64,000 nt of DNA, from the NCBI GenBank assembly GCA_963971225.1, contig OZ020269.1, positions 77,228,450 to 77,292,449 of the forward strand, given 5' to 3'. Below are positions 32,443 through 43,379 of the stretch, one piece after another (within the stretch, counting starts at the first letter, position 1; every line of letters starts with the position of its first letter). This DNA is from Melieria omissa (Eukaryota; Arthropoda; Insecta; Diptera; Ulidiidae). The notes under the pieces were generated by a model. That model did no database searches, was not told the origin of the DNA, and saw only the letters and a program-made list of their open reading frames with translations. Made by a program: the position numbers and the translations under genes.

Positions 32443-32975
32443 TTATCAAAAGTTAGTAAGATGGCGCCAGAGGGCTTACGGGAACCATCGATGATTCGAG
32501 TAAACTTAAACACAGAAGAGACACTCTGGTCCTTGAGGCCATCGACTATTTCTTCGTCCGAAAGTTGGCAGAGGAAAGGTGCAAATATAGTCCCTATAAC
32601 GGAGTTTAGGCTGTGATGAAGTTTAACTGCTATTTGGCCGGCTCCCGGTAATATCTTGGCAGATAGGAATTTATCAGCGGCTTTTTTGTTTTTTACCAGT
32701 AGCAATAGACTGCCGTCGCGGAGTTCAGAAATGTTGTTTACTTCACTACTGATGGCTTGAATGCCTTTGTTCACGGCAAAGCACGAAAGTGAAGAGAGAG
32801 GTTTGTTGTCGTCCAGCGATTTCATCAGAAGGTATTTGGGGTCATCTTTTGTTGTTATAGGCAGATCGGGAAAAAGGTCCAGCGGTGATGAACTAGTTTT
32901 TTTACGTTTTGGTTTATGCGTGGGGGATAAAAGGGCGAATCTATTATCCCCAAGATTGGTGGCCCGGGGGGGCAT
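32443..32975 (-). pseudogene. I-clade LINE ORF1, N-terminal part
   Basis: A 178-codon stretch starting MPPRATNLGDNRFALLSP runs to the solo LTR, where it is cut after about LLTFDKY. The downstream part (knuckles) resumes beyond the LTR at 32013. The region between residues 45 and 170 (LSSLSCFAVNKGIQAISSE, LLLLVKNKKAADKFLSA) resembles the RNA-binding part of I-type ORF1. No stop occurs before the LTR, so the ORF1 half was intact when the LTR element landed. Confidence 0.75.
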
Positions 32976-33439
32976 TGCGAAAGCGCGTGCTTATGGACAA
33001 AATGTGTATAAGTTCCGTATGTCCAAGCAAGAAATAACAAAAAGCAGAACGATTTTCAAAATTCAACGAAAATTCAAAGATTTTCAATAATCAGTGAAAA
33101 AAATCAATAAGATACGCGCTGACAGAAAAGTCGACCGCACTCGATGGGAGATGATTTTTTTTGTTGTTTACAAAATTACAGGTGCATATCTATATATAAA
33201 AAAATGAATCGTGGTCCATTCGACTGCGTATCACTCGAGAACGGCTGGACCAACCTGGATACTTCCTTCGGCGGGTTTGTTCGAAATTGTTACGTGAAGG
33301 TTTATAAAAAAAGAAAAGTCGGGAAACGGGGCGTGGCGGCACCAGAATACATTTTTAGACAATAACTTTGGAACCATAAGTCACACATCAATTAAATTTA
33401 GTTCACACTTACTATTTAATCATGTCCTTCGACCGACGG

Positions 33440-34290
33440 AATGGGGTGGGTATTGGACAAGGGGGTGTGGCACCGCCCATACAACTCAAATCTTTTAAAT
33501 GGAATAGCTTCGGAATTGTAAGTCGCACAATATTGAAATTTGGTGTACCGTCGTTTCATAGATGTGTCATTCTACTGTTAAAATTTTATGGGCGTTGAAC
33601 AAGGGGCGTGGCACATTTTCTATGCAGCAGAACTGTAAGTCCTACATCAATGAAACTTGGTATGAACCTACCAATTAATCATATCTTTCGGCAGAGGGAA
33701 TAAGGTGGGTATTGAACAAAGGGGTGTGGCACCGCCCATACAATTCATTTCTTTTAAATGGAATAGCTTCGGAATTGTAAGTCGCACAGCATTGAAAATT
33801 AGTGCGGCGTCGCCTCATAGATGTGTTATTCCAATGTTAAAATTTTATGGACGTTGGACAAGGGGCGTGGCTAATTTTTTTGACCCAAACTATCCGCATA
33901 ATTTTGGAACTGTTAGTCGCACATGAATGAAACTTAGTGCGAATTTACCATTCAGTCATATCTTTCGTCAGAGGAATGAAGCGGGTATTTAACACGAGGG
34001 CGTGGCTCCGTCCATACAACTCTAATCTTTTATATGGAATAGCTCCGGAATTCTAAGCCGAACAGTATTGAAATTGAATATGCCATCGTCCCATAGAAGT
34101 GTCATTCTACCGATAATATTTTATGGGCGTTGAACAAGGGGCGTGGCAAATTTTTTATGCAGCAGAACTGTAAGTCGTACATCAATGAAACTTGGTATGA
34201 ACCTACCACTTAATCATATCTTTCAATAGAGGGAATGGGGCGTTGGTCAAAGGGCGTGGCACATTTTTTATGCTCAGACAGTTATGCAGT
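33440..34290 (+). repeat. about 265-bp tandem units in the Helitron
   Basis: A unit with GGTGTGGCACCGCCCATACA, AATGGAATAGCTTCGGAATT and CAAGGGGCGTGGC recurs starting near 33463, 33722 and 33998, with a partial fourth near 34240. Units differ at many positions, so they are old. Confidence 0.75.
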
Positions 34291-34589
34291 ACACACACAC
34301 ATCAGTGAAACTTGGTACGAACTTTCCACTTAGTAGCACAATTCGACTAGAAGAAAGTTGTGAGCACTGGACAAGAGGGTGTGGTACCGCCTCCATTTTT
34401 ATATACATAGATTGTTTGCCCTAGTTGACTGACTGATTGATTGATTGATTGATTCATCATCGCTCAGCCCAAACCGCTGAAGCTACGAACATGAAATTTG
34501 AACTGTAGATATATCTTGAAAAATGAACATCCGCTAAGACGGGATTTTTTTAAATTCAGGGTGTAAAGGGGCAAAACAAGTGTGAAGGT

Positions 34590-35420
34590 GTTGTATGAAG
34601 AAAAGTGATTTAAGAGACATATTGATTTCGAACTTCCTGAAAATACTCTAAACACAAAATAATTCGATACGTATTTTATAATTTTTCAAAAATCAAAATT
34701 TAACTGGACCAATCATGGCTTAAGATTTGTTTAAGGGTAGACTCGAAAAAAACATGAACCGATAGGCCTATTGACTTCAAAAATTATAAAAATACTTGAA
34801 ATAAAAAAATTATACACGCGTTTCTCATTATTTTCAAAATCGAAATCTAACTGGATTAACGACGGGTTAAAAGTATGTATGAAGAAACAATTTTTTTTGC
34901 CTTTTAACTTCAAACTTGGTGAAAGTACTTTAAATGTAAAATAACTCGATACGTGTTTTTCATTTTTTCCAAATATCAAAATCGGACGGGGTCAACGACC
35001 GGTTAAAAGTTTGTTTGGCGAAACTGTAAAAAAAAATGAATTAACGGGCCCACTGACTTCAAACTTTGTGCAAGTACTCTGAGTGAGAAATAATTTGACA
35101 CGTGTTTTTCACTTTTTTGAAAATCAAAATGTAACGGGGTCAACAATGGGTTAACAGTTTGCATGGAAACACGATTTATTGGTCCTTTTGACATCAAACT
35201 TGGACAAAAAGCATTTAAATCGGGAAATAATTACAATGTTTTTTTCATATTTTTGAAAATCGAAATCTACCGTGGTAAACTAAGGGTTAAGATTTTGTTT
35301 AGAGTAAACGTGAATAACTCACGATTTAAAGGGCCTTTTGACTTCACAATTTTTAGAACCACTTGGCATCAAAGATAATAGACATATGTTTTTATTTAAA
35401 TCAAAATGGGTTCAACCATG
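34590..35420 (+). repeat. about 140-bp degenerate tandem units in the Helitron
   Basis: The segment AAATCAAAATNTAAC...GGGTTAA returns near 34687, 34839, 34976, 35122, 35260 and 35398, i.e. every 136-152 bp for about six units. Each unit also contains a GACTTCAAA block. No consistent protein frame follows the period. Confidence 0.7.
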
Positions 35421-35520
35421 CGTTCAAAATATGTATCGGGTGAAAGAAGAGAGCTTGCGTGCGAAGCCGCGGGGCCCAGCTAGTCTCTTATAATAATAAA
35501 GTTATGTCTTTTTACAAGAT

Positions 35521-36100
35521 GAGTACGCTATACGTGACTTGGGGCACTCAGGGCAACAAATTTCGATTTTTCTGGTTTTGACATCAGTTCTAGGGTAATT
35601 AGGGGCCGCTGATTTCGAATCCGCAAACCGTTTTCAAAACTTAGTTTCCGTTTTCGCAAAAAATGGGTATGTCACTTTTTCGGATTTTCCCTGACTTTTT
35701 CGCGTTTTCGATTGTAATTTCTAAACCAATAAACCGGTAGACATTATTTTTACTTTGTGGCATTTGCAGCACCTCACGGCTTCTTTTCCAATGTAATTTG
35801 CTTTTATAAGTTTTACAATTCCGCGGTAATTGGACGTCAAAGTCGGAAAATATGGAATTTCAAGGCGATTTCTTTGATGTCGAAGAACATGCACATTTTT
35901 CGTAAATCAATAATCGAGTTAGGTATAACACGAAAGCGAAAACTTTAAGTAATACAACACAGCCAAATAATTTGGTGTAATTCCCATTCTCATCGAAATA
36001 ATACCAAAAATGTACCATAGTCATTTTCATCACTTTTCATATATTTTCCTTAAAAAATTAGGAGCCTCAAAATATGCAAAGTTCTTTTTCACCAAATAAT
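35521..36100 (+). repeat. dispersed repeat, copy 1 (family unnamed)
   Basis: This stretch is similar, in the same orientation, to 60000-60525: shared blocks include GCACGGCTTCTTTT-like, AATTGGACNTCAAAG, GAGTTAGGT and TACAACACAGC, and TTTTCCTTAAAAAATTAGG. Here it forms the right arm of the piggyBac-like element H. The copy at 60.0 kb may thus be a fragment of the same family. Confidence 0.65.
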
Positions 36101-36450
36101 ATGCCGATGCTGATACGGACTTAGATATTAATAAAGATACAACAATACTCCAACAACGGCAACATCAAATCAATACGCATCAAAAGACAGCGGATAATTT
36201 CACTCAGTTGAGCGGTTTAAAACTAAAACTTTATATGTTTCTTATATTTTTCAGTTAAAAAACCTTTGTTTCTAACAATAATAAAAAATAATGTTTCAAT
36301 AAATTATTTGCATAAATAAGCGAAATATTGGCCTTTTAATAAAACAAGTTCATAAAAAGCTTAAATTTCCATACAAAATACACTACTGGGCACTGAGTGC
36401 CAAGTCACGAGATTAAGTTGTATAGCCAAGTCACGGTTCTAAGGTTAATA

Positions 36451-37739
36451 CAGTACTTTTCGTTTATAACGAACCCGTTTAAAACGAACTTCGAACTTAA
36501 AACGAACCAATTTCAAAAGTACGCGTTTTATTTCTAATAAACCATGAAATTTGTTTCGCTTATAACGAACCCGTTTAAAGCGAACTTTCGGTTATAACGA
36601 ACTTTTTTGTATGCAAAAGTTGTTTATTTTTCGGTTAAAACGAACCAAAAAAGTGGCGCTATGACCAACAAATTAGTTTTGCACTGGTAACACTGTTTTA
36701 TTTTTCTTATGTTCTTGAATCTGGGAATTTCCCAAAGTTTATTGTTTATGTGTGTGATGGGTGCAGTTGAAAGTTAGAAAATGGACGTAGTAGCAATTGG
36801 AAACAAAGGAAGTGCTTTTCTTTAAAAGATAAATATGCAACGCTTACAAGACGGTGTAAAACCAAAGCAATTATGCCAAGAAATGGGACTCAGCAAGTCA
36901 ACAATTGCTACAATTTGGAAAAGTAAGGACCTGGTTCTAAATAATTTTTAAAATGTAAAGAAGCTCAAAACCCCTTTTTCATTCCACAACAAAGTCACGC
37001 GACACTCCACAACAAATTCTTGACCACTTGGCTCATGTTGATATGTATATAAATGAAACTAATTTTGGTACTAAGCAATCTAAAATAACTCATTTTTTTT
37101 AAATTGGTTTTTATATTAAAATATCCAACATTTGTTTTTAAATAAAGCAACAAAGAGTTAATACATGCATGTGCATTAAGGTGGGTCGCGAAAAAAAAAA
37201 TTTGTGTTGTCACCACCTAAAAATAAAATTCAGAGTGTTTAATGACTATTTGGAAAATATTGCGATTCTGAGGTAAGCCAATTGTGAGCGGTTTTGCTTC
37301 AAAAATACCTCTAATTATCATGTTTTTTGGGTGTAACTTTTTTGTTGTTGGACATTTTCGAATAATTAACCTTCAGGATTTCTTGGATTGCACAAAAAAA
37401 TTATTCGAAAATGTCCAACAACAAAAAAGTTACACCCAAAAAACATGATAATTTTTTATTTTTTAATTATTAATTATTAATTTATTATTATTAATTAATA
37501 TTTTTGAAGCAAAACCGCTCATAATTGGCTTACCTCAGAATCGCAATATTTTCCAAATAGTCATTAAACACTCTGAATTTTATTTTTAGGTGGTGACAAC
37601 ACAAATTTTTTTTTCGCGACCCACCTTAATGTGCATATACATAAATTGGTTTGTTCAAGTCTTCACTTAAAACAAACTTTCGGTTAAAACGAACCATTTT
37701 GCCCAGTCCCTCGAAGTTCGCTTTAAGCGAAAAGTACTG
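36451..37739 (+). mobile_element. pogo-like element with HTH remnant
   Basis: The ends CAGTACTTTTCGTTTATAAC (left) and, reversed, CAGTACTTTTCGCTTAAAGC (right) are bordered by TA (36449-36450, 37740-37741). CAGTA...TTCGCTTA is close to known pogo termini. At 36834-36946 the plus strand reads MQRLQDGVKPKQLCQEMGLS followed by KSTIATIWKSKD, the psq-type helix-turn-helix of pogo/CENP-B transposases, then a stop. The DDE domain is absent, and a foldback element sits in the right half. Confidence 0.8.
37176..37629. mobile_element. TTAA-flanked foldback element, family E
   Basis: The element is almost wholly a perfect hairpin: about 180 bp starting TTAAGGTGGGTCGCGAAAAA is repeated in inverse to the right edge, ending TTTTCGCGACCCACCTTAA. 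The loop (about 37366-37392) is short, and a 50-bp AT-rich tract (about 37450-37505) interrupts the right arm. TTAA is at both edges. It inserted in the pogo-like element. Confidence 0.85.
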
Positions 37740-37741
37740 TA

Positions 37742-38394
37742 TATGTATTCCTCATCAATTAATTTAAGGGGAAAACTGTTTTTTTTTCGGAGAAAAATGT
37801 CTCCTTTAGAAATTTATTATTAAGAATAAGTTTCCAAAGGTAAAATAATGAGAATAAGTATACTATATAATAAGTATATGAAAATAAGTATATATATAGA
37901 TGGTATAAAAAAATTGGATCACTTGATGACACTTCAGCGGCAACACTGACCCTCAATAATGATCGTAAGAACATCATTCTCGGAATAACAAAAGTCTGGG
38001 CTTGTCCAAATCGACCCATCTCCCCTCCCAACCCCTTTACACACAGGAGCACCTCAACCCCACTCTTGTTCGTTTGCATAGAAAAACATAAGTCTATATC
38101 AGGGGTGCCCAAAATCTTCTTAGGCAAACACCAATACATAAAAATTAATTCATGCGCTAAACAACAACAAAACTTACGATGAAGATAACTGTCGCCAATT
38201 CGCACCAACAAAGCATACTGTCCTGTGTGTGTATACTAAAATGCTTAGCCTATGCCGACGATCATTTACAAAAACAAATGAGAAACTGGAATCCTCAGCC
38301 TATGCTGAAGAGCATTTATAAAAACAAATGAGCAACGAGAGCATAGGGCATGGGCACTTCTGGTCTATATGAATATGTTTATAAATGTACATTC
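37742..38394. other. unassigned spacer with 50-bp tandem duplication
   Basis: No gene was recognised. A 50-bp unit containing AGCCTATGC...AAAACAAATGAG occurs twice (about 38243-38292 and 38293-38342). TCAGGGGTGCCCAAAAT at about 38099 looks like a hAT left end, but no partner end was found. Confidence 0.45.
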
Positions 38395-38613
38395 TTACGC
38401 CAAATACGGCAAAAAGTAAAAAAAAACATGCAAAAATATGCCAAAATATGAAACAAATATGCAAAGTATGGAAAAAATATGCAAAATCTGCTAAATAACA
38501 ACTGCAAATATGCAGTTCATATGTTAGCTCATTCTTAATATTTTTCAATAAAAATGGTTTCTGTCTTGGTCCCGTTCAAATCCGATGCTCCAAAAAAATA
38601 TGCATTTGCATAT
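38395..38613 (+). repeat. dispersed repeat rich in ATATGCAAA, copy 1
   Basis: This is similar in the same orientation to 43380-43553: shared are several ATATGCAAAA motifs, then GAGCTCATTCTTAATA-like, TTTCTGTCTTGGTCCCGTT and a shared end AAAAAAATATGCA(T/C)TTGCATAT. No coding capacity was seen. Confidence 0.65.
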
Positions 38614-38630
38614 GGGCATCTCCCAGTGGC

Positions 38631-39010
38631 ACGGACGCGACATTCGCACGCTTTCAATTACACCAAAAACAAGAAAGAAACACAAAAAGTCGATATGTTT
38701 GTTTAGTGTTCTAACGCGCTGAAATGGTGCTACATTTTAGAAATATATTGGAAAGATTTAGTACAAATTAGTACAAAATAAAAAGCAATTATGCAATGAA
38801 ACGGACGCGACAAAAAAAGAAGTTTTTTTGAAGCTCTTATAGAAATATACAAAATTTAGCGATTTTTGGGAACTTTTTTTTATATATATACATGCAAATG
38901 AAGGTCAAAGGATAACTTTTCTTCGTAGACTTATGAAATATGAGAATTTTGTCTTACCTTTTTTTAATTAGGTATATCATGAATACGGACGCGACATCAC
39001 GGACGCGACA
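38631..39010 (+). repeat. 12-mer ACGGACGCGACA, left cluster of four
   Basis: Exact copies lie at 38631-38642, 38801-38812, 38985-38996 and 38999-39010, all in the same orientation. Confidence 0.85.
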
Positions 39011-39113
39011 AATTTTTCCAAGGGTATTCCCCTTATTAAATACAGTAATCGTTTTCATTATAACACTTCAACTTTTAATAAAAATAACACATAACAAGTT
39101 AAATTCAAGTTAC

Positions 39114-40518
39114 TTACTTACTTACTTAACTGGCCATAACAACCCGTTATCGGGTTACGGCCTGCCGCAAAACTTCTCTCCAGGCGCCTCTGCTTCGCGC
39201 GCGCCTTCTCCAGTTGGTCACACCAAGAGATACCAGGGCCTCTTCCACTTGGTCCTTCCACGGCCTCCCTCTTCGCCGTCGACCTCCAACCATCGCATCG
39301 AATACCTTTTTCGCAGGAGCTTCGTCGTCCATGCGGCAGACATGACCGAGCCAGCGTAGCCGCAGGATGTTAATTCGCTGCGCTACGTCCATGTCCTTAT
39401 ACAGCTCATACAGCTCGTTATTGGTTCGTATGCGATAGTCGTCACCAACCCGAACAGGGCCGAAGATTTTGCGAAGCACCTTCCTCTCGAACACTCCAAG
39501 GGCCGCTATGTCGTTTCGTGTCATTGTCCATGCTTCAGCGCCATAGAGGAGCACGGGCAAGATAAGCGTCCTATAGAGTGAAAGTTTTGTCGGTCGAGAG
39601 AGGTCTCTACTTCTCAATTGCCTACCGAGACCGTAGTAGCACCTGTTGGCAAGAGTTATCCTTCGCTTTATCTCCAGACTGACATCATTGCTGCTGTTGA
39701 TGGCGGTGCCAAGGTAGACGAATTCCTTGACAACTTCAAAAGCATACCTGTCGGCCCTAGCCGCTGCGAGTCCCTGCGTGTAGACAGCATATACTTCGTC
39801 TTGCCCTCATTTATCACCAGACCCATTTTGGCAGATTCTCTTTCGATAGCCGCAAAGGCAGCGGTGACATCTCGCTTGTTACGTCCGATGACATCAATAT
39901 CAGCGTAAGCAAGGAGCTGGACACTTTTGTTGAAAATTGTGCCATTACGATGTACACCGGCCTTGCGCAGAACACTCTCCATGGTGAAGTTGAAGAGGTC
40001 GCAGGACAAAGCATCGCCCTGTCTGAAACCTCGAACGGTATCAAAGGGGTCGGAGAGGTCACTTCCAACCTTGACGGAGCTGCGCGTATTGCTCAACGTC
40101 GCTCTGCAAAGTCTAACGAGCTTTGCAGGGATACCAAGTTCAGACAATGCGGCATATAGGCGATCCCTTATCGGGCTATCGAATGCTGCCTTGTAATCGA
40201 TGAAGAGATGGTGTGTATCGATTTGGTTCTCATGGGTCTTCTCCAGGATTTGGCGTAGAGTGAATATCTGGTCGATGGTGGACTTACCAGGTCTAAAGCC
40301 GCACTGATAAGGTCCAATCAGCGCCTTGGCAAGTGGCTTTAGTCTTTCACATAATACGCTCGTCAGGACCTTGTATGCAATGGGAAGTAGGCTGATACCC
40401 CTGTAGTTGGCGCATATTGTTGGGTCGCCTTTCTTCAGCACAGGACAAAGGGCACTGAGGTTCCAATCGTTGGGCATTCGTTCCTCCAGCCATATTTTGC
40501 AAATGAGCTGATGCATGC
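39114..40518 (-). mobile_element. RTE-clade LINE, 5'-truncated
   Basis: The insertion is flanked by an 11-bp duplication ATTCAAGTTAC (39103-39113 and 40519-40529). Its 3' tail on the minus strand is a short AAGT repeat (39110-39126). It contains the RT and C-terminal region only; endonuclease is lost by 5' truncation. It split the left and right parts of the 12-mer element. Confidence 0.85.
39147..40516 (-). pseudogene. RTE-type reverse transcriptase, partial, active site altered
   Basis: The first 282-codon frame (40516 to 39668) has RT boxes CANYRGISLLPIAYK, CGFRPGKSTIDQIF, FIDYKAAFDS and RQGDALSCDLFN. The catalytic box, usually YADD-ID, reads LLAYADIDVIG: one Asp codon is missing by a 3-nt deletion. 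After a frameshift near 39640 the frame resumes (39617 to 39147) with the RTE-typical tail LILPVLLYGAEAWTMTRND and LRWLGHVCRMDD. This tail is widely annotated as 'craniofacial development protein 2-like' by homology. Full ORF2 is about 1000 residues. It is not functional. Confidence 0.85.
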
Positions 40519-40783
40519 ATTCAAGTTACAGCAATCAAAATAAGGAAAAATTAAAGTTAAAAGTTCTTAGTGTGGTTTATTTAATTTTCCTGAGGAACTC
40601 TATTGGAATTAGATCTTGTTTAAAATCGCGCACACAGCTCTTACAATCATTAGCAATGCACCTTTCATTCATCACATCGCAGCAAACTGGTTTTAGAAAT
40701 AACTTAATAAATTAATTTAATTAAATTAATTAACTAGCTGAGCATATTTGTACAGTACTTTTCATTAACCCTTTCCGGAAATT

Positions 40784-41750
40784 TGTATGATATATCGTAC
40801 ATATATCGGTATATCGTTTTTTAAAGATTTTTTTTTGACAGCGAACGTTTTTTTTATGAAACGGCTTTTAAATTCTTATTAAGTAGGTTATGTTTTACCA
40901 TTCTGTTTGAAAATATAAATCACAATAGCCGTGGCTATACAGTGTGAGTGCAGCTCTTTGCAAGAATTTGGCGATGCGATGCTTCTGCGGAGGAATTTTT
41001 GAATATGTAATACTTTTTAGTAGCAAAAAGACAAACAATTCAAAGTTTGAATCTCAGTAGATTTATAAAACTTATTAAATTTAACAAATTTTTGCTTCTA
41101 AATATTTTTCCCGAGCCTTTAAAAAATTGTACGATATATCGCACAAATGACCACAAGGGTTGCAAAGCTTTGTACGATTTATCGTACAAATGGCAGGCAA
41201 AGGTTGCAAGTGATGTTAGCATTTTTTTTTAAGTTATGGATTTGGTAACATAATTTTTCTGTTTGCTTGAATACCACGCCCATCACTAAATCGTATGACT
41301 AATAAAATTCGACTGATCGACTATTTCTATTTAGAAATAACAATTACTTAACGATTTTGTGTTTCACTGGGCAGACACAGATTATGTAAGGTTAGACATG
41401 ACTACTTGCCGCTCCCACTACGATAATAAGAATCGGCTATATTCGGTATCTTTCTATAAAGCTATATGGTGTTTAGTTGATTCTGTGTTTTATTGGAAAA
41501 GGGCTTTTGGGGAAAAGGGCTTTGCAACAGCAATAACGGTTTTATAAGGCCTGATAGATGTTACTCAATTGTTTATATATATAATTTATATAGTTTTCGT
41601 TCAAAATGAAATCACGTTTTGATTTTTGTTGTTGAATTTATATTTTCTTATCAAATAAACCAATGAATTGTTCATAAAATTAAAAAAACGAAAAAAACAA
41701 GTTTCATGCATTTTTACTCCTTTGCGGACCATTGTACCATATATCGTACA
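40784..41750. repeat. four copies of an 18-bp palindrome TGTACGATATATCGTACA
   Basis: Copies lie at 40784-40801 (TGTATGATATATCGTACA), 41128-41145 (one change, CGCACA), 41171-41188 (TTTATC centre) and 41733-41750 (TGTACC start). Each differs from the perfect palindrome by one base. The middle two lie 43 bp apart and are each followed by AAATG and, a little later, (A/G)GGTTGCAA, a local tandem duplication. The dyad suggests a dimeric DNA-binding protein site. Confidence 0.75.
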
Positions 41751-41929
41751 AAATTGATGAAGCTTTTATTCTCAACTAAAATTATTATTTTTTTTTTATA
41801 TTTTCTTGTATTTTATTGCTAAAATTTTCAATGAGAGTCAATATTTTGAAAAAAACAAATTGTATCTCAAGAAATGCGGAAATTTACCGGAAATCGAAAA
41901 ACAATCGAATCGATTCAGAGATTCCGGTT

Positions 41930-42107
41930 ACGGACGCGACAAATTTTAAACACTCATAAAATTGTTTTCCGATTTTGCCGGGAACCAATTATTATATTTT
42001 CCTAACGGGAACAATGCACCTATTTAAAAACTGACAGCTACTTGCATTTGAAAAGTTTGTCCACTAATGGCAACAACTAATAAGGTTTTTTGGGCACGGA
42101 CGCGACA
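41930..42107 (+). repeat. 12-mer ACGGACGCGACA, right cluster of two
   Basis: Exact copies lie at 41930-41941 and 42096-42107, same orientation as the left cluster. Confidence 0.85.
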
Positions 42108-42467
42108 ATAGGATACAGGAAGAAGCAAACTAAAAAAACTTCCGTTCTTCGAACTCCACTTTCTCTCGCTTTCTCTAATACATAAGATGGTTGTTAGTAG
42201 AAAACTTTTGCATTACAAGAAAAATATAATATTACTTGAATAAGATAAAAACGGAAAGACAAACTGTGCATATAATTCGTCAAAAGACTCAGAAAAATTT
42301 TTTTTCTTTTTAAGTAGTATATTTCGGTCAAAAATTAAAAAAAATTAAAAATTCTTTTACATTTATAAAATATAGATATTTAAGCTGTATTATTGGATAA
42401 TAACAAGTTTTTCTGAGCAATTTGAAGTTTTCACTCGTGGTGGACCTTTTTTGGGAGATGCCCATAT

Positions 42468-43379
42468 ACAGTTACTCAAACAATTGACCACGTGTTTGGA
42501 GTTCTGTATTCGAATGCTTACACCAACAAAACTACTTATACGATGTTGCTCGTGGAGCACTTGTTTTTTTGTTATTGTGTTTTCTTTCAAATTAGTGTAT
42601 AAGGAGAGCAATCTATGAAACCGTTATCTTTTTATATTCAAACAAGTGCAAAACGTGCATGTGGTAAATTTTTTGTGTTTATTTAAAACGTACAAAATTT
42701 CTTAAATAACATAATTTAATATTCTGTATAAGGTAAATGCGCCCTATTCCGGCATGTTAAGGTGCATCGGAAAACCGTCAAAGGGTGTTGCAATTTCTTT
42801 TTCAGTGTTGTGCATTAATTGACTATTTTTCCTTCTTTTAAAATTATAAACTATAAATACGAGTATGTTACATTAGATTTCCTTATTATTAATAATTTAC
42901 TAAAATCAGTAATTATTCCTGATTGCGTACGAAAATGTTTTTATGTTCCTAATTCCGTGTTGATATATACCTAACTCCGTGCTATTTTATTTTTCAGCTT
43001 TTTTTTAGAATGAAAAACTTCAACATCCATAGGCTCTAACAAGTGTGTAGAGTTAGAAGGAAGCGCTATTAGAATAATTCCGTTTTTCTAGCAAAATTCG
43101 CATAGAGGTAGAAATAAATGCGATGTGTGCCCATCCAAAAACAATGCTGCTGGTAGCTTTATATTTTTTTCAGCAGGAAAGGGCAAAACACATTTGCAAT
43201 ATATTCAAAAAAAAGTCTCAGAGATCATCCAGCCTGAATCTGATCTGCCAATAGCCCAATTCTTAGGATATTTTTCAAGTATTACATATGTCCACTAAAT
43301 ATTGAGACTTAATTCAGCCGTTTATTTGACTGCATAAGCAAACATGGAGATGTCACTCAATACACTTATTATTAGGTAT
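42468..43379. other. spacer, nothing recognised
   Basis: AT-rich sequence; CCTAATTCCGTGT (about 42950) and CCTAACTCCGTGC (about 42970) form a small local repeat. No gene or element ends can be supported. Confidence 0.4.

Larger units (their letters stand above)
29213..33167 (-). mobile_element. I-clade non-LTR retrotransposon with internal deletion
   Basis: A minus-strand LINE flanked by a perfect 12-bp TSD, TTTACAAAATTA (29201-29212 and 33168-33179). Its 3' end is an A-rich TAAAA-repeat tail (29213-29245 on the plus strand). It carries ORF1 with zinc knuckles, reverse transcriptase and RNase H, the domain set of I-clade elements. The endonuclease and first part of the RT are deleted, a solo LTR interrupts ORF1, and frameshifts break the end, so it is dead. 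Confidence 0.85.
33189..35483 (+). mobile_element. Helitron (non-autonomous), with two internal tandem arrays
   Basis: It begins TCTATATATAAAAAAATGAA after A and T-rich sequence, and ends GGGGCCCAGCTAG before a T, with a GC-rich short hairpin region just before the end (GCGAAGCCGCGGGGCC), as Helitrons do. No Rep/helicase is encoded. A TATATACATAGATTG motif at about 34398 looks like another Helitron start, so two related Helitrons may be nested or fused here. It lies immediately beside the TSD of the I-type LINE within the piggyBac-like element H. Confidence 0.75.
29072..36448. mobile_element. piggyBac-like TTAA element, family H, with nested LINE and Helitron
   Basis: The left end TTAACCTTAGAACCGTGA is matched in inverse on the right, TCACGGTTCTAAGGTTAA, with TTAA at both edges (29072-29075, 36445-36448). 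A second inverted pair, GGGCACTCAGTGCCC at 29094 and GGGCACTGAGTGCC at about 36388, lies inside. TTAA followed by CCTTAGAA strongly resembles piggyBac termini. No piggyBac transposase is present; the native part is about 130 bp on the left and about 960 bp on the right. Confidence 0.8.
38614..42463. mobile_element. unassigned element with 12-bp inverted ends and repeated internal motifs
   Basis: GGGCATCTCCCA at 38614-38625 is matched by TGGGAGATGCCC at 42452-42463, with ATAT outside both (38610-38613, 42464-42467), which could be a 4-bp TSD or part of the inverted repeat. Without the RTE LINE inside, it would be about 2.4 kb. It holds six exact copies of ACGGACGCGACA and four copies of an 18-bp palindrome. 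No transposase was recognised. The superfamily is unknown, and the extent is inferred only from the short inverted ends. Confidence 0.5.

Noticed and set aside
38099..38120. hAT element starting CAGGGGTGCCCAAA
   Set aside because: It looks like a hAT end, but no matching inverted end or 8-bp duplication was found in the window.
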